A program made the position numbers and the translations under genes. Under the pieces are notes generated by a model. The model saw only the letters and a list, made by a program, of their open reading frames with translations. It was not told the origin of the DNA and ran no database searches. From the NCBI GenBank assembly GCA_023079485.1, contig CM041084.1, positions 134,694,792-134,758,791 of the forward strand: DNA of 64,000 nucleotides, read 5' to 3'. Source of the stretch: Archilochus colubris. Lineage: Eukaryota; Chordata; Aves; Apodiformes; Trochilidae. This document shows positions 23,509 to 33,166 of this stretch, one piece after another; the stretch's first letter is position 1, and the number at the start of each line of letters is the position of its first letter.

Positions 23509-23968
23509 TGTTGGACAAAATGCATTTAGGTTAACACTTGGGAACGGTAGCAGATAGCATTTTAAGTTTTGAAGACTTTGGCCTAGATGTACTAGTGCTT
23601 TATCCTTGAGGCAAAAGCAGTCAGCAACTTTGGGCAGGATGAATGTAGGTAACCGACATAACAAGACCTTGGCAAAAGAATAGAGTGGCACATATTTTGC
23701 TTTTTAGGAAGATTGCATTAACCAGTTAGAGGAGGCTCTGCTTCGTGTGAACAAATAAGTCGTAGCTATCATCTTGCAACAAGTATGTATGATCAGCTCA
23801 TAATAACCAATTATAAAGTAACACAAACTATGCATGTACTCATGAACAAGATAAACACAAGTATAAAAATAGAGGTGTTTAATGAATAAAGTACTGATGC
23901 TCAAAAAGGACCCCTGGATGTCAGATATTCACTGCCATGGCGGGGCAATAAGTGTGCTTTCTCCAACA
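23509..23968 (+). mobile_element. Candidate solo LTR of an endogenous retrovirus
   Basis: The 460 bp segment has 7-bp perfect terminal inverted repeats (TGTTGGA ... TCCAACA, with TG/CA ends). Near its right end is a TATA-like box (TATAAAAAT at 23862) followed 23 bp later by AATAAA (23885-23890). Close TATA-to-AATAAA spacing is typical of alpha- and beta-retrovirus-like avian LTRs. No matching target-site duplication or primer-binding site was found, so the ends are provisional. Frames on the minus strand here are not genes. Confidence 0.45.
23885..23890 (+). terminator. Polyadenylation signal of the candidate LTR
   Basis: AATAAA, 23 bp after the TATA-like box, positioned as in compact retroviral LTRs. 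Confidence 0.4.
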
Positions 23969-24284
23969 TACTGTGATGTGATTACAACTATGGGGCTGTG
24001 CTGACCTCTTTTCTGAATCTGGGTAAAAGTCCCCAGCTCTGGCTGGGGAAATGTATTCATTAGGGGCTAAGTTACAAGTTACTTCTGTAACAGTAAGGCT
24101 TCCCTAAATATGGAAAGGTATATTTTATTGAACTTTTCAACTTTTCAGCCTGAAAAATCTGAATACAAAAGTTCTTGCTTCTTTAAGGGACACATTATCT
24201 TTCTGGAAAGGTTAATGTAAATATAAATCAGTCATGTTGTTTCCTGCCATCATAGGTAAATTGTTTGATTTTCCTTCTAGTATG

Positions 24285-24905
24285 TGAGTATGGAAGGGGC
24301 CTAATCAAAAGGTGATATAGTCTGACCCCCTCTGCCAAAACAGGGTCACCTGCAGGAGGTCCCACAGGAATGTATCCAAGTGGGCTTTGAATGTCTTCAG
24401 GGAAGGAGACTTCACAACCTCCCTGGGCAGCCTGTTCTAGTGCTCTGTCACCTTCACAGTGAAAAAATTCTTCCTAATATTTACATGGAACTCCCTATGC
24501 TCCAGTTTATAACCATTGTCCCTGGTCCTATTATAAGTCACCCCTGAGAAAAGCTTGGCTCCATCCTCCTCGCACTCTCCCTTTACATATTTATAAACAT
24601 TGATGCGGTCACCCCTCATTCTCCTCTACTCCAAGCTGAACAGACCCAGCTCCCTCAGTCTTTCCTCATAAGGGAGATGTTCCACTCCCTAAATCATCTT
24701 AGTCACTCTGCACTGGACACTTACAAGCAGTTCCCTGTTCTTCTGGAACTGAGGGGCCCAGAACTGGACACAATATTCCAGATGCATCCTCAGCAGAGGG
24801 GGGGAGCAGAACCTCTCTCAATCTACAAGCCACACCCTTTCTAATGCACCCCAGGATGCCTTTGGCCTTCTTGGTCACAAGGGCACATTGTTGGCTCATG
24901 GTCAT
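24285..24905 (-). mobile_element. CR1 LINE tail, another subfamily
   Basis: The reverse complement of a CR1 3' region. Plus-strand landmarks are 'tctgaccccctctgcca', 'cctccctgggcagcctgttc', 'tctttcctcataagggagat', 'actggacacaatattccaga' and 'gcacattgttggctcatggt'. The frames at 24437-24619 and 24699-25025 (minus) are ORF2 remnants interrupted by stops. It differs in text from the youngest copies, so it belongs to a separate subfamily. Confidence 0.9.
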
Positions 24906-25944
24906 AAGAATCTTTTTGAAATATTTTTTTTTTTTAATTTTCAGGAGGATAAGATCCATGCTTAATTGATTTAGGGGTAGTTTTGCAACTTCCAAAGAAG
25001 CAAACTCAGAAATATGTACTGACATCTATTTACATTTAGGTAAAAAGTCCTTGAACACCAGAGACTATGACTTTCTTAAGATTTCTGGTGCAGCCAGAGT
25101 TTTCTATAGAAATTTGCTCCGTAAGTAGCATTCAAGAGCTGATGCTGTATATGTTTATTTAAGAAATATTTTCTTTTACAATCTTACGGATTAATGTTTG
25201 TATTAATCAAGACCATAAAAAGTAATATTACAAGGTTGTCTGTAATATATTGAGGTAATATTTGGTACAGCTGGTAAATTTAGATTTTGTAGGAATAGGC
25301 TTGCTGTTCATCATCTTGTATCTCTTTAACTGATCAATGTCAAGTGTAAGTGTAACTTAAATTCACCTTTTGGATGTTTTATGATATTTGTTGAACTTGA
25401 ATTCACCCTAGAAAGAGTTTGGAGATGTATGCATAAATTTTTTATACTATGACAGGTAATTATATTTAGTTTCATATTATATCTGAAGGGAAATCAGACA
25501 TAAAGACTTATTTTTCTATTAATCGTCCATTTTATTAAGTAGGGGGAGGAAGGAAGGGTTAGAAAATATTTGACTTTTAGCATATGATTCTTGAAAAAGA
25601 TCATCGTATTAAAATAAATTTTAAAAATTAAAAAAAAAAGACAAAAAATGGATAGTCTAGATCAAACAAATTAGAAGCAGTTCCCTGTACTCTTTCTATT
25701 CACCTGATTTAATGTATAAAGATAATAGAAATAAAATTCTGAAGTCTTTAATAAGGGATAGACATAACCAGAAGTAGCAGATAGGCAAATCATTATTTTA
25801 ATTGATTGCAGAATGGAGCAAATCTGGAATAGGCATTAAATTATTCAGTATTATAGAGATAAAGAGGGCTGTAGGGCAGTGTTTGTTCTGGATATGAAAT
25901 CATTTAGTCACATGAAGCAGACACAATATGTACTGAATTGATCT
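24906..25944. other. Unique AT-rich sequence
   Basis: No gene recognised. It contains a T run near 24920 and A-rich text near 25625. Confidence 0.5.
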
Positions 25945-26285
25945 TTAAGCCCCACTCCTCATAGCCCTGTGCCACTGAGGGTGAGGGAGGCAGGAGTGAA
26001 GCAATTTGGGCTGAGGAAGAAGGAAGAGGTGAGGGGGAAGTATTTTAAGATCTGGTAGTGTTTTCTCATTCTTCTGTTCTAATAGATAAATTAATTGTTT
26101 TTCTCCCCAAATTGAGTCTGTCTGGTTTGTCCATGACATAACTGGGGAGTAAAAACCACCCTGTCCTTGTCTCAATGAGCCTTTAGGTGGATTTATCCTT
26201 GTCTCACAGTGGGGAGTGAGGAGTGGGTGAGTGGAGGCCTGGTTGTTATGGGCTGGCCTAACCTGCAACACACTTGTTTTAGTAT
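25945..26285 (-). mobile_element. ERVL-type LTR fragment
   Basis: Read on the minus strand it has the layout of a common avian ERVL LTR: 'gacaaggacagggtgg', 'ccagttatgtcatgg', 'agactcaatttggggag', 'aattaatttat' and then a C-rich 'cttccccctcacctc' tract with 'gcctccctcaccctcag'. Only part of the LTR is present; the 3' half is not recognisable beyond 25945. The 108-codon minus frame here is an LTR artefact. Confidence 0.6.
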
Positions 26286-26552
26286 CTCTGTTTAAAACTC
26301 ACCCTTTCCTATGTTATGATTTGTCAAAAACCTCTGCTAAAACATGTAAAATAATTTTGATTTTTCAAATATACTTACCTCAGGAAAATCATATATTTAG
26401 TCATCTTTGAGAAAACTGGCACAAAAAGTTGTATACACATAATGCAGACACACACAACCATAAGAACCAGAGAAATGCAGGCAATAGTTTGCCTGGGTTT
26501 TACAAGAATTAAGAAATGCTAGAGTGTTTCAGGATCACTTTATACCTTCAGT

Positions 26553-26666
26553 TGTACATCCAGAACTCAAGGCACACAGGCAGGAAATAATTGTACATCC
26601 AGAACTCAAGGCACACAGGCAGGAAATAATTGTACATCCAGAACTCAAGGCAGACAGGCAGGAAAT
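26553..26666. repeat. 39-bp minisatellite, 2.9 copies
   Basis: Three tandem units start TGTACATCCAGAACTCAAGG; the first two (26553-26591 and 26592-26630) are identical. The third has CAGACA in place of CACACA and ends about 4 bp short. Because 39 is divisible by three, the array gives an open frame with a 13-residue repeat, but flanking sequence shows no gene. The near-identity suggests a recent, possibly length-variable array. Confidence 0.95.
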
Positions 26667-26865
26667 GTTAAATGTTGTAAGCACCTTAGAAACAAGCAAA
26701 CAAAACAAGAGCATAAAGAAGCCTCCCTTTTTGAAGTTTCGGTGATAAAATAATGTCGCTTCTGTCTTGGTAATATTACCAAAAGCAACCCTTTTCTGGT
26801 TTTCATATTCCAATTTATAGATTGATAGGCAAAAGATTCTCTTGGAATTTGAAAGAGAGAGATAG

Positions 26866-27497
26866 GCTTGTCATCAGGTTGGCACTGTGCACACTTGCAG
26901 CCCAGAAGGCAAATCTCATCCTGGGCTGCATCAAAAGAAGTGCGGCCAGCAGAGAGGTAATTCTGCCATGGTGCTCTGGTAAGATCTCACCTGGAATGTG
27001 CTCAGCTTTAGAGTCCTGAGTGCAAGAAGTACCTCATGGAGTGGGTCCAGAGGAGGGCCACAAAAATTATCAGGGGACTGGAACACCTCTCTTACAAAGC
27101 CAGGCTGAGAGAGCTGGATTTGTACATACTGGAGAAAAGAAGGCTCCAGAAAGACCTAATAGCAACCTTCCAGTATCTGAAGGCTTCCTACAGTAAGGCT
27201 GGAGATGGACTGTTTGCAAGGGCCTGTAGTGATATGACAAGGGACAATGTTTTTAAATTAGGCAAAAGTAGATTTAGACTGGATGTTAGGAAAAAGTTCT
27301 TTACCATGTGGGTAGTAGAAAAATGGAACAGGTTGCCCAGGGAGGTAGTTGAGGCCTCTTCCCTGCAGATATTCAAGGTGAGGCTTGATGAGGGTCTGAG
27401 CAACCTGATCTAGTTGAGGGTGTCCCTGCTTACTCCAGGGGGGTTGTAATAGACCTTTAGAGGTCCCTTCCAACCCAAATTATTCTATGATTCTATG
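26866..27497 (+). mobile_element. CR1 LINE tail, well preserved
   Basis: Sense CR1 from 'cactgtgcacacttgcagcc' and 'catcctgggctgcatcaaaa' through the ORF2 C-terminus to 'gaggtcccttccaaccc' and 'attctatgattctatg'. It is 5'-truncated, with small deletions near 26945-27035. Confidence 0.95.
27036..27413 (+). pseudogene. CR1 ORF2 C-terminal domain, frame open
   Basis: 125 codons with no stop match the C-terminal domain after RT: 'VQRRATKIIRGLEHLSYKAR', then 'GDGLFARACSDMTRDNVFKL', 'FRLDVRKKFFTMWVVEKWN' and 'LPREVVEASSLQIF'. In CR1 this domain follows the RT and is thought to help bind template RNA. The methionine is internal to ORF2, and RT and endonuclease are missing, so it cannot be functional. 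It is the longest uninterrupted ORF2 C-terminus in the window. Confidence 0.9.
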
Positions 27498-30021
27498 TTT
27501 TCTAATTGATATAGTGTGTTTGTTATAAACATTTGTGACTGCAATTTCTACAGTTTTTGATTCAGTAAGCATGTGCAGAAGTGCTCTGTAAGTGCTAAGA
27601 TCAGTCTCATTAAGAGTCATTGCTGGTATCAGACCTAGTGCCTGTACTGAACTCTAAATTCTAGTCAGTTCTGTTCAGTAGATACACACCAGCTTTCAAC
27701 TGAAATCAGCAGTTGAGCAGCTGAGAACTCAGCTCTAGGCTGAATGAAATCCAAAGGATGGAATTGAATCCAAAAGTGGTGGTATTTAGAATAAGCGCTC
27801 TAATCACCAAGTACTAAATAAAAGGAGGTCACCACTACCATCTTCTCTGAAAGACACTTTTCCTGCTCATCAGGGACATAAGGTTACATAAGAGGTTGAT
27901 TGCTGGAGGTAAGAAAGAAAGAGGAACATCTGATGTTTTTATTCTATAAGGCTTTAAAGTCTCTATTTCTAGACTCAGAGACTGTGGGAAGTCTGGAAGC
28001 AGGAGTCTTATCAGTAGAAAATGTGACACTAGGGCCAAATAAGTGGAAGTGGGCACAGTATTGGTATATGCCTAATTAATTTAACTTTACAGCTATTGTT
28101 CTTTTTTGAGTCATTTAAAAGAGTCATTCACCTTATAGTGCAATATTCAGATCTCAAACTACAGACTATGCCTGACATAAAGAAAATAAGATCCAACTCT
28201 GGAGTGAAGTTTCTATAGTGGTTTCATATCTACATTTCTTGGATAAGGATGTTAAGCACCAAGCCATAGGACGTTCTGTGCAGAGCTGCTCTGGATACTC
28301 TCTGGTGACGTTGGTGGGGTTTGTGATAATTTCATAATAAACATGAAGGGAAAAATTATGGAGAGACTAATTTCAGAACTTTCTTGAGCTTCAGATAATA
28401 ATTATTTTATATCAAACATATATAGCACAAAATATAAAAAAAGAACAATTTCTTTTAGACAACTGTAATTTTTAAGACTATTCTTTCTGAAAAATTTGAA
28501 CTGTCAGATTTTATTAGGTAATTCCTAATGCAGTCTTACAGTTTTAGTGAAAAAAAAGATTAGACTCCTGTTTAAAATTCTGTGTTGATATAAAAGCTAA
28601 GTATCTACAGAGAACTTTTAAACAAGAGTCTAAAGAATCATCTGTATGGTTTCTGGAATTAGTCTTTTCCCTTTAACATTTATTTCTGTGATAAAGTAAA
28701 TATTTTTCATATTCTGAAAGAAAAATATTTGCTATTCTGATATTTTTAGAGTATAGAGACAAAACTGAAATTATCAGACTACTAATGTTGAAGAAAATGC
28801 TGATTTTGAAGTCAGAGCTGCTTGAACTGTTAAATGGATTGAATAAATCTATTTCTACAAGCTGTAAGGATTAATTCAAAAGTTAACATTCTGAAGCTGC
28901 TATCTTGATCCTCGGTTTTATATTACTGTAGCCCATCAGCACCTCATATTACTATGCTACTATTATTTTTTTTCTGTAATAGTTCAAAATGACATGATGG
29001 AAAAAGCAATTATAGGCATGAGAGCTGTTTTATGCTACTTTTTTTTTTCCCCAGGACAGACACCTTCCCCTCTGTGCACAATTGTAGTAATTAGTTTTGG
29101 TTTGTTTTCTCCTTCATCTGGGGGTTAGCAGGAATTTGGCCATAACTAATAAGTGCATGATTAGTTTAGAACCTTTTAATCCATACACTCCTTTCTACTG
29201 ACATCCTTAATAATATTTCCAGAGGCTCCACTGGGATTCTGAGTGCTGTAATCATGTTAATACAATCACAAATTACATTCTAGTAATCCTGCATTTATTA
29301 AAGAGGATTCCCATTAGAAGACTAAATGCAGCTAGTTGCATACTTCACAGATTTCAAGAAAAAATGACTTGCTTGCATGAGGTCTTCAAATCTTTCCGGT
29401 GGTTCACTAGCCTATTCATATAAATGTAAGATTTATTCAATGAAGCCAGAACACACAAAACTCAAATGTAATTTCTGTTCCTATCATCATATATATAATA
29501 ACACCTGCTAGTAATAGTTTGGAGATTTGAGGGGATAATTAAGCAAATGTTCAATTTGACAAGATCATTCTCAGATCTGCTTCAAGTCAGAATGAAAGGT
29601 TTTATGTATCATTGCTGCCATATGCTTGTATTCCGAATATGTAGCTAGAGATGTTCTTACTTGAAGAAAAATACAATGAAATAATGTAATCTCACTAAAA
29701 AATTTGCAATTTGAAGAGACATACTGTTTAATTTACAGACTGGAGATGAAGAAAAGAGAGGCTCAGTGACTCACTAACAAGCTTAGAGGAGGAACAAAAT
29801 TATTTAAGCAGTTATTTCTGAAAGTAAAACCATTTGGGACATAGGGTATATCCTTAGATTTTCTTTCTGTGTAAATATAGCAATAACACTTAGACATTAT
29901 TATTATTATTATTATTATTAGCTTCAGTACTTGCAACTCTTGTCTATACATACCAGTTAGGGAATTAATGCTTTTGATAAACCGATTATTAACAGTCCAA
30001 GGTAACATTAAACTTTATTTT
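27498..30021. other. Unique sequence, possible conserved noncoding DNA
   Basis: No gene recognised. The stretch at about 28900-29420 looks like noncoding DNA under constraint by its mixed, non-repetitive, motif-rich text. An (ATT)n run lies at 29896-29920. Confidence 0.4.
29896..29920. repeat. (ATT)8 microsatellite
   Basis: About eight perfect ATT units. Confidence 0.95.
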
Positions 30022-30117
30022 TGGTTTGGATCCACGAAACAAAGTCCAACCGTGGAAGGGTCGGGTGCAAGCAGATTTTATTAGACAATTGACACAGGCA
30101 AAAATATAGAGCCAGAC

Positions 30118-30250
30118 AAAAGAGGGAGAGAGGAAAAGAAGATATGAGAGAGAGAGAGAGAAAAGTGATAAGAAAGTGGTAAGAAAGAATGAGAGAGAAA
30201 AGTGGAGAAAAAGGGTAAGAAAGAAGGAAGAAAGAATGAGAGCGCAAAAG
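30118..30250 (+). repeat. Purine-rich GA tract within the LTR
   Basis: About 130 bp is nearly all A and G on the plus strand (gagagagagagagaaaag, agaaagaaggaagaaaga). It is a decayed GA/GAAA microsatellite that could adopt triplex structure. Confidence 0.85.
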
Positions 30251-30377
30251 ACAGAATCACCACCAGGGATCCAGCTCTCCAGAGAGTTTCTTCAAGATGG
30301 CGCTTATCCTGGACAGGGTCCAATGCAGAATGGCGGTGGGTCAAGAGATGACCAAACAGACACAGCATGGACAGCCA

Positions 30378-30383
30378 TATATA
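30378..30383 (-). promoter_or_regulatory. TATA box of the candidate LTR
   Basis: TATATA within GGTATATATGG on the minus strand, between the repeated U3 and the polyadenylation signal, as expected for an LTR promoter. Confidence 0.45.
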
Positions 30384-30476
30384 CCCCTGAGTGCCTGTTG
30401 TTCCAAAGGGGCAGCTGTCAGTCAGCCAGATTCCTTAGAAGACAGATTGCCTGGAGGGGAGTTTCTGCAGAAGGGT

Positions 30477-30830
30477 GCAGTCCCCCCACCCAGTCATCAA
30501 TTCTTATCTCCTTCCAGGCACCACTCCTCCTCTGTTCCAGCCACTTTAGCCACGTACATAATCGTGCCTCCAGGGGCATCCCAGCATTGAAGGTTGGCCC
30601 TCAGGAAAGGGCAGTAGTCTCCACCCACTCATCAGTTCTTATCTTCTTCCAGGCACTACTCCCTGCTTGTTCCAGTCACTTTAGCCAAGTACAATCAAGA
30701 TGGCTTAGTCATGCCTGGAGGGATCACCTAGCATTGCAGGATGGCCCTCAGGAAAGGGGAGTAGTCTCAACCCAGTACTTCTTATTGCTTCCTGAGGTGT
30801 CACCCCCTGCTCAGCTCTGCCCTGCCAGGT
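30477..30830 (-). repeat. Tandem ~140 bp blocks in LTR U3
   Basis: Block 1 (30477-30610) and block 2 (30611-30758) share 'ttcttatct', 'ttccaggca', 'cactttagcca', 'agcattg' and 'ggccctcaggaaagg'. A third partial block follows (30759 to about 30830). Repeated U3 segments often carry enhancer motifs in retroviral LTRs. Confidence 0.75.
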
Positions 30831-31004
30831 CCTCTGCCCTAGCCAAGGCTATTCACCTTAAAATTGCTCCTTTGAGACAATTGCAAATCAGTGAGGTCAG
30901 ACTCTCACACCAATAAAAAAATAAATATATTTCAATTAAATAAGAGATTTCTGGATTTAAAAAGAAAATACATGAGAAAGAGTATGAGTTGGGTTTTTGT
31001 TAAA

Positions 31005-31336
31005 TGTGGTGAGTACAACCCAGGTGACTAGGTCCAGTCAGCATGAGATCACAAAAGGCAGATCCTGCTTGATGAACGTGATCTCCTTCTACGACAATGT
31101 AATCCACTTAGTGGATGAGGGAAAGGCTGGGGATGTTGTCTACCTAGACTTGAGTCAAAGCCTTCAAGACCATTTACCACAGCATTGTTTTGTAGAAATT
31201 GGAGGGAAGTGATTGTCCCCCTGTACTTGGCACTGATGAGGCTACACCTCAGATACTGTATAAAGTTTTGTGCCCCTCATTACACAAAGAGACACCAAGA
31301 TGCTGGAGTGAGTCCAGAGAAAGGCAACAAAGCTGG
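31005..31336 (+). mobile_element. Old CR1 host element, left part
   Basis: Sense CR1 begins in the RT region ('cagcatgagatcacaaaagg', 'ctccttctacgac', 'gtggatgagggaaaggctg', 'tacctagacttgag'). At about 31200 it jumps to the C-terminal region ('ctgtacttggcactgatgag', 'gagtgagtccagagaaagg'), so roughly 0.6 kb of ORF2 is missing. It is interrupted at 31336 by a younger CR1 and resumes at 32469. Confidence 0.85.
31329..31336 (+). repeat. Target-site duplication, left copy
   Basis: AAAGCTGG, repeated at 32461-32468. The last bases overlap the 'ctggac' expected in CR1 RT, so the exact 5' junction is ambiguous by a few bases. Confidence 0.85.
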
Positions 31337-32460
31337 ACTTCAGCAAAGCGTTTGACACCGTCTCCCACAGCATCCTCCTGAAAAAACTATCAGCCCGCAG
31401 CTTGGACAGGAGCACCCTGTGCTGGGTTAGGAACTGGCTGGAGGGCAGTGCTGAACGGGGCTGCATCCAGTTGGCAGCCGGTCACTAGTGGTGTCCCCCA
31501 GGGATCAGTGTTGGACCCGGTTCTGTTCAATATCTTCATTGATGATTTAGATGAGGGGATTGAGTCCATCATCAGCAAGTAACAGACGACACTAAGCTGG
31601 GGGGGAGTGTCGATCAGCTGGAAGGCAGGAGGGCTCTACAGAGGGACCTGGACAGACTGGAGAGTTGGGCTGATTCCAATGGGGTGAGGTTTAACACGGC
31701 CAAGTGCCAGGTCCTGCATTTTGGCCACAACGACCCCATGCAGCGCTACAGGCTGGGGACAGAGTGGCTGAGAGCAGCCAGGCAGAAAGGGACCTGGGAG
31801 TCTGGATTGACAGGAAGCTGAACATGAGCCAGCAGTGTGCCCAGGTAGCCAAGAAGGCCAATGGCATCCTGGCCTGTATCCGGAACAGCGTCGTCAGCAG
31901 GTCCAAGGAAGTGATTCTGCCCCTGTACTCAGCCCTGATGAGGCCATACCTCGAGTACTGTGTCCAGTTCTGGGCCCCCCAGTTCAGGAAGGATATTGAG
32001 ATCCTGGAGCAGGTCCAAAGGAGGGCAACCAGGCTGGTGAAGGGACTTGAGCACAGACCCTATGAGGAGAGGCTGAGGGAGCTGGGGCTGTTCAGCCTAA
32101 AGAAGAGGCAGCTCAGGGGAGACCTCATCGCTCTCTAAAACTACCTGAAAGGAGGGTGTAGCCAGGTGGGGGTTGGGCTCTTTTGCCAAACGACTTTCAA
32201 CAAGACAAGAGGGCATGGTCTTAAGTTGTGCGAGGGGAAGTTTAGGTTAGATATTAGAAAGAATTTCTTTACAGAGAGAGTGATCAAGCATTGGAATGGG
32301 GTGCCCACTGAAGTGGTGGATTCTCCGTCCCTGGAGATATTTAAAAAAAGACTGGATGTGGCACTCAGTGCCATAGTCTAGCAACCGCAACGGTGGTTCA
32401 AGGGTTGGACTCAATGAACTATGAGGTCCCTTCCAACCCAGCCAGTTCTATGATTCTATG
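31337..32460 (+). mobile_element. Young CR1 LINE nested in older CR1, 8-bp TSD
   Basis: The 1124 bp 3' fragment starts in the RT domain ('acttcagcaaagcgtttgac', family DFSKAFDTV) and ends 'ccagttctatgattctatg'. AAAGCTGG flanks it on both sides (31329-31336 and 32461-32468), and the older CR1 reads straight across this octamer (gcaac-aaagctgg-tgaaggg). It shares about 96% identity with 17788-18276 in the common part. It is disabled: the RT frame is broken where FADD should be (31577-31595 reads 'agcaagtaacagacgacac') and by single-base losses further on. Confidence 0.97.
31704..32138 (+). pseudogene. CR1 ORF2 C-terminal region of the nested copy
   Basis: 144 codons; from residue ~24 the frame matches CR1 ORF2: '[20 protein letters not shown]', '[20 protein letters not shown]' and '[20 protein letters not shown]', ending at a TAA (32136) where the sister copy at 17958 has TAC. 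The first ~23 residues are out of frame because a G is missing near 31766. The upstream RT sequence is in another frame. It is clearly a broken retrotransposon gene, not a host gene. Confidence 0.9.
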
Positions 32461-32838
32461 AAAGCTGGTGAAGGGTCTGGAGAATTAGTATTATGAGTAG
32501 CATCTGAGGGAACTGGAGTTGTTTAAAGAAGAGGAGACTGCAGTTGTAGCAAGACTGGTGGCAGTCTCTTTTCCCTAGCAACAAGTGATAGCCTGAGAAG
32601 AAATGGACTCAAGTTGTGCCAGGGGAGGTTTAGATTTGATATTAGGAAAAATGTAATCACTGAAATGGTTCTCAGACACTGCAACAGGCTGCCCAGGGTA
32701 GTGCTTGAATCACTTTTCCTGAAGGTATTTAAATGGCATGTAGTTGTGGTGCTTAGGGATATGGTTAGGTTGTGGACTTGACTGTGTGAGGTTTACAGTT
32801 GAACTAAATTAACTTAAAGGTCTTTTCCAATCTAAATG
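32461..32838 (+). mobile_element. Old CR1 host element, right part
   Basis: Continues the element broken at 31336: 'tgaagggtctggagaattag', 'ctgagggaactggagttgtt', 'ctcaagttgtgccaggggag', 'aggtttagatttgatattag', 'caggctgcccagggtagtgc', and a decayed tail 'cttaaaggtcttttccaat'. It is considerably more diverged than the insert, which fits the nesting order. Confidence 0.9.
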
Positions 32839-33135
32839 AAGATGACTGTAAAAGAAAATAAAATGAGGAGTTGGCCAATTAAAAAGGTAAAAACTTCCGC
32901 AGGTATTAGTCATTTTACAGAAAATATTTTCAGTCTATATGTAGAAACGTATTGGAATTATCTTGATTCGATGTGCAAAGAAATACTGTATTCTGTTTTT
33001 ATTACCATAGTGCATTACTATTGCACCATACTGTACACTTAATGATCTATCTGTTCACTTTTACTGAAGAAGGTGATATCCTTGTAATTGGGCTTTGTTG
33101 CTACTTTGACTTTTTTGATACATGATCCAACCCTG

Positions 33136-33166
<31 letters not shown>

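Larger units (their letters stand above)
30022..30912 (-). mobile_element. Candidate solo LTR with repeated U3
   Basis: The 891 bp segment starts TGGT and ends ACCA on the plus strand, so the minus-strand element has TG/CA ends with a short inverted repeat. In that orientation it shows two tandem U3 blocks (plus 30477-30758), a TATA box (reverse of CATATATACC, 30376-30385), a YY1-like CGCCATCTTG (30294-30303), a CT-rich tract (30118-30250) and AATAAA (30077-30082). A second AATAAA lies just outside at 30014-30019. No internal retroviral genes adjoin it. No target-site duplication was found, so the ends are provisional. The 246-codon plus frame here is antisense chance. Confidence 0.5.

Noticed and set aside
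26360..26440. A minus-strand microexon with a perfect donor (CTGAG|gtaagt)
   Set aside because: The implied exon is only 36 bp, and similar donor/acceptor pairs recur by chance in the window.
26553..26666. A CRISPR-like array
   Set aside because: Units are contiguous with no unique spacers, there are only three, and the context is a vertebrate genome.
26524..26745. A small protein with a 13-residue repeat (VHPELKAHRQEII)
   Set aside because: The repeat is explained by a 39-bp minisatellite whose length is a multiple of three; nothing around it looks coding.
30176..30916. The longest open frame in the window, 246 codons on the plus strand
   Set aside because: It runs antisense through the candidate LTR; its start is a GA-rich simple repeat (RKKEERMR-type residues) and the rest translates the repeated U3 blocks. 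Low stop density comes from base composition.
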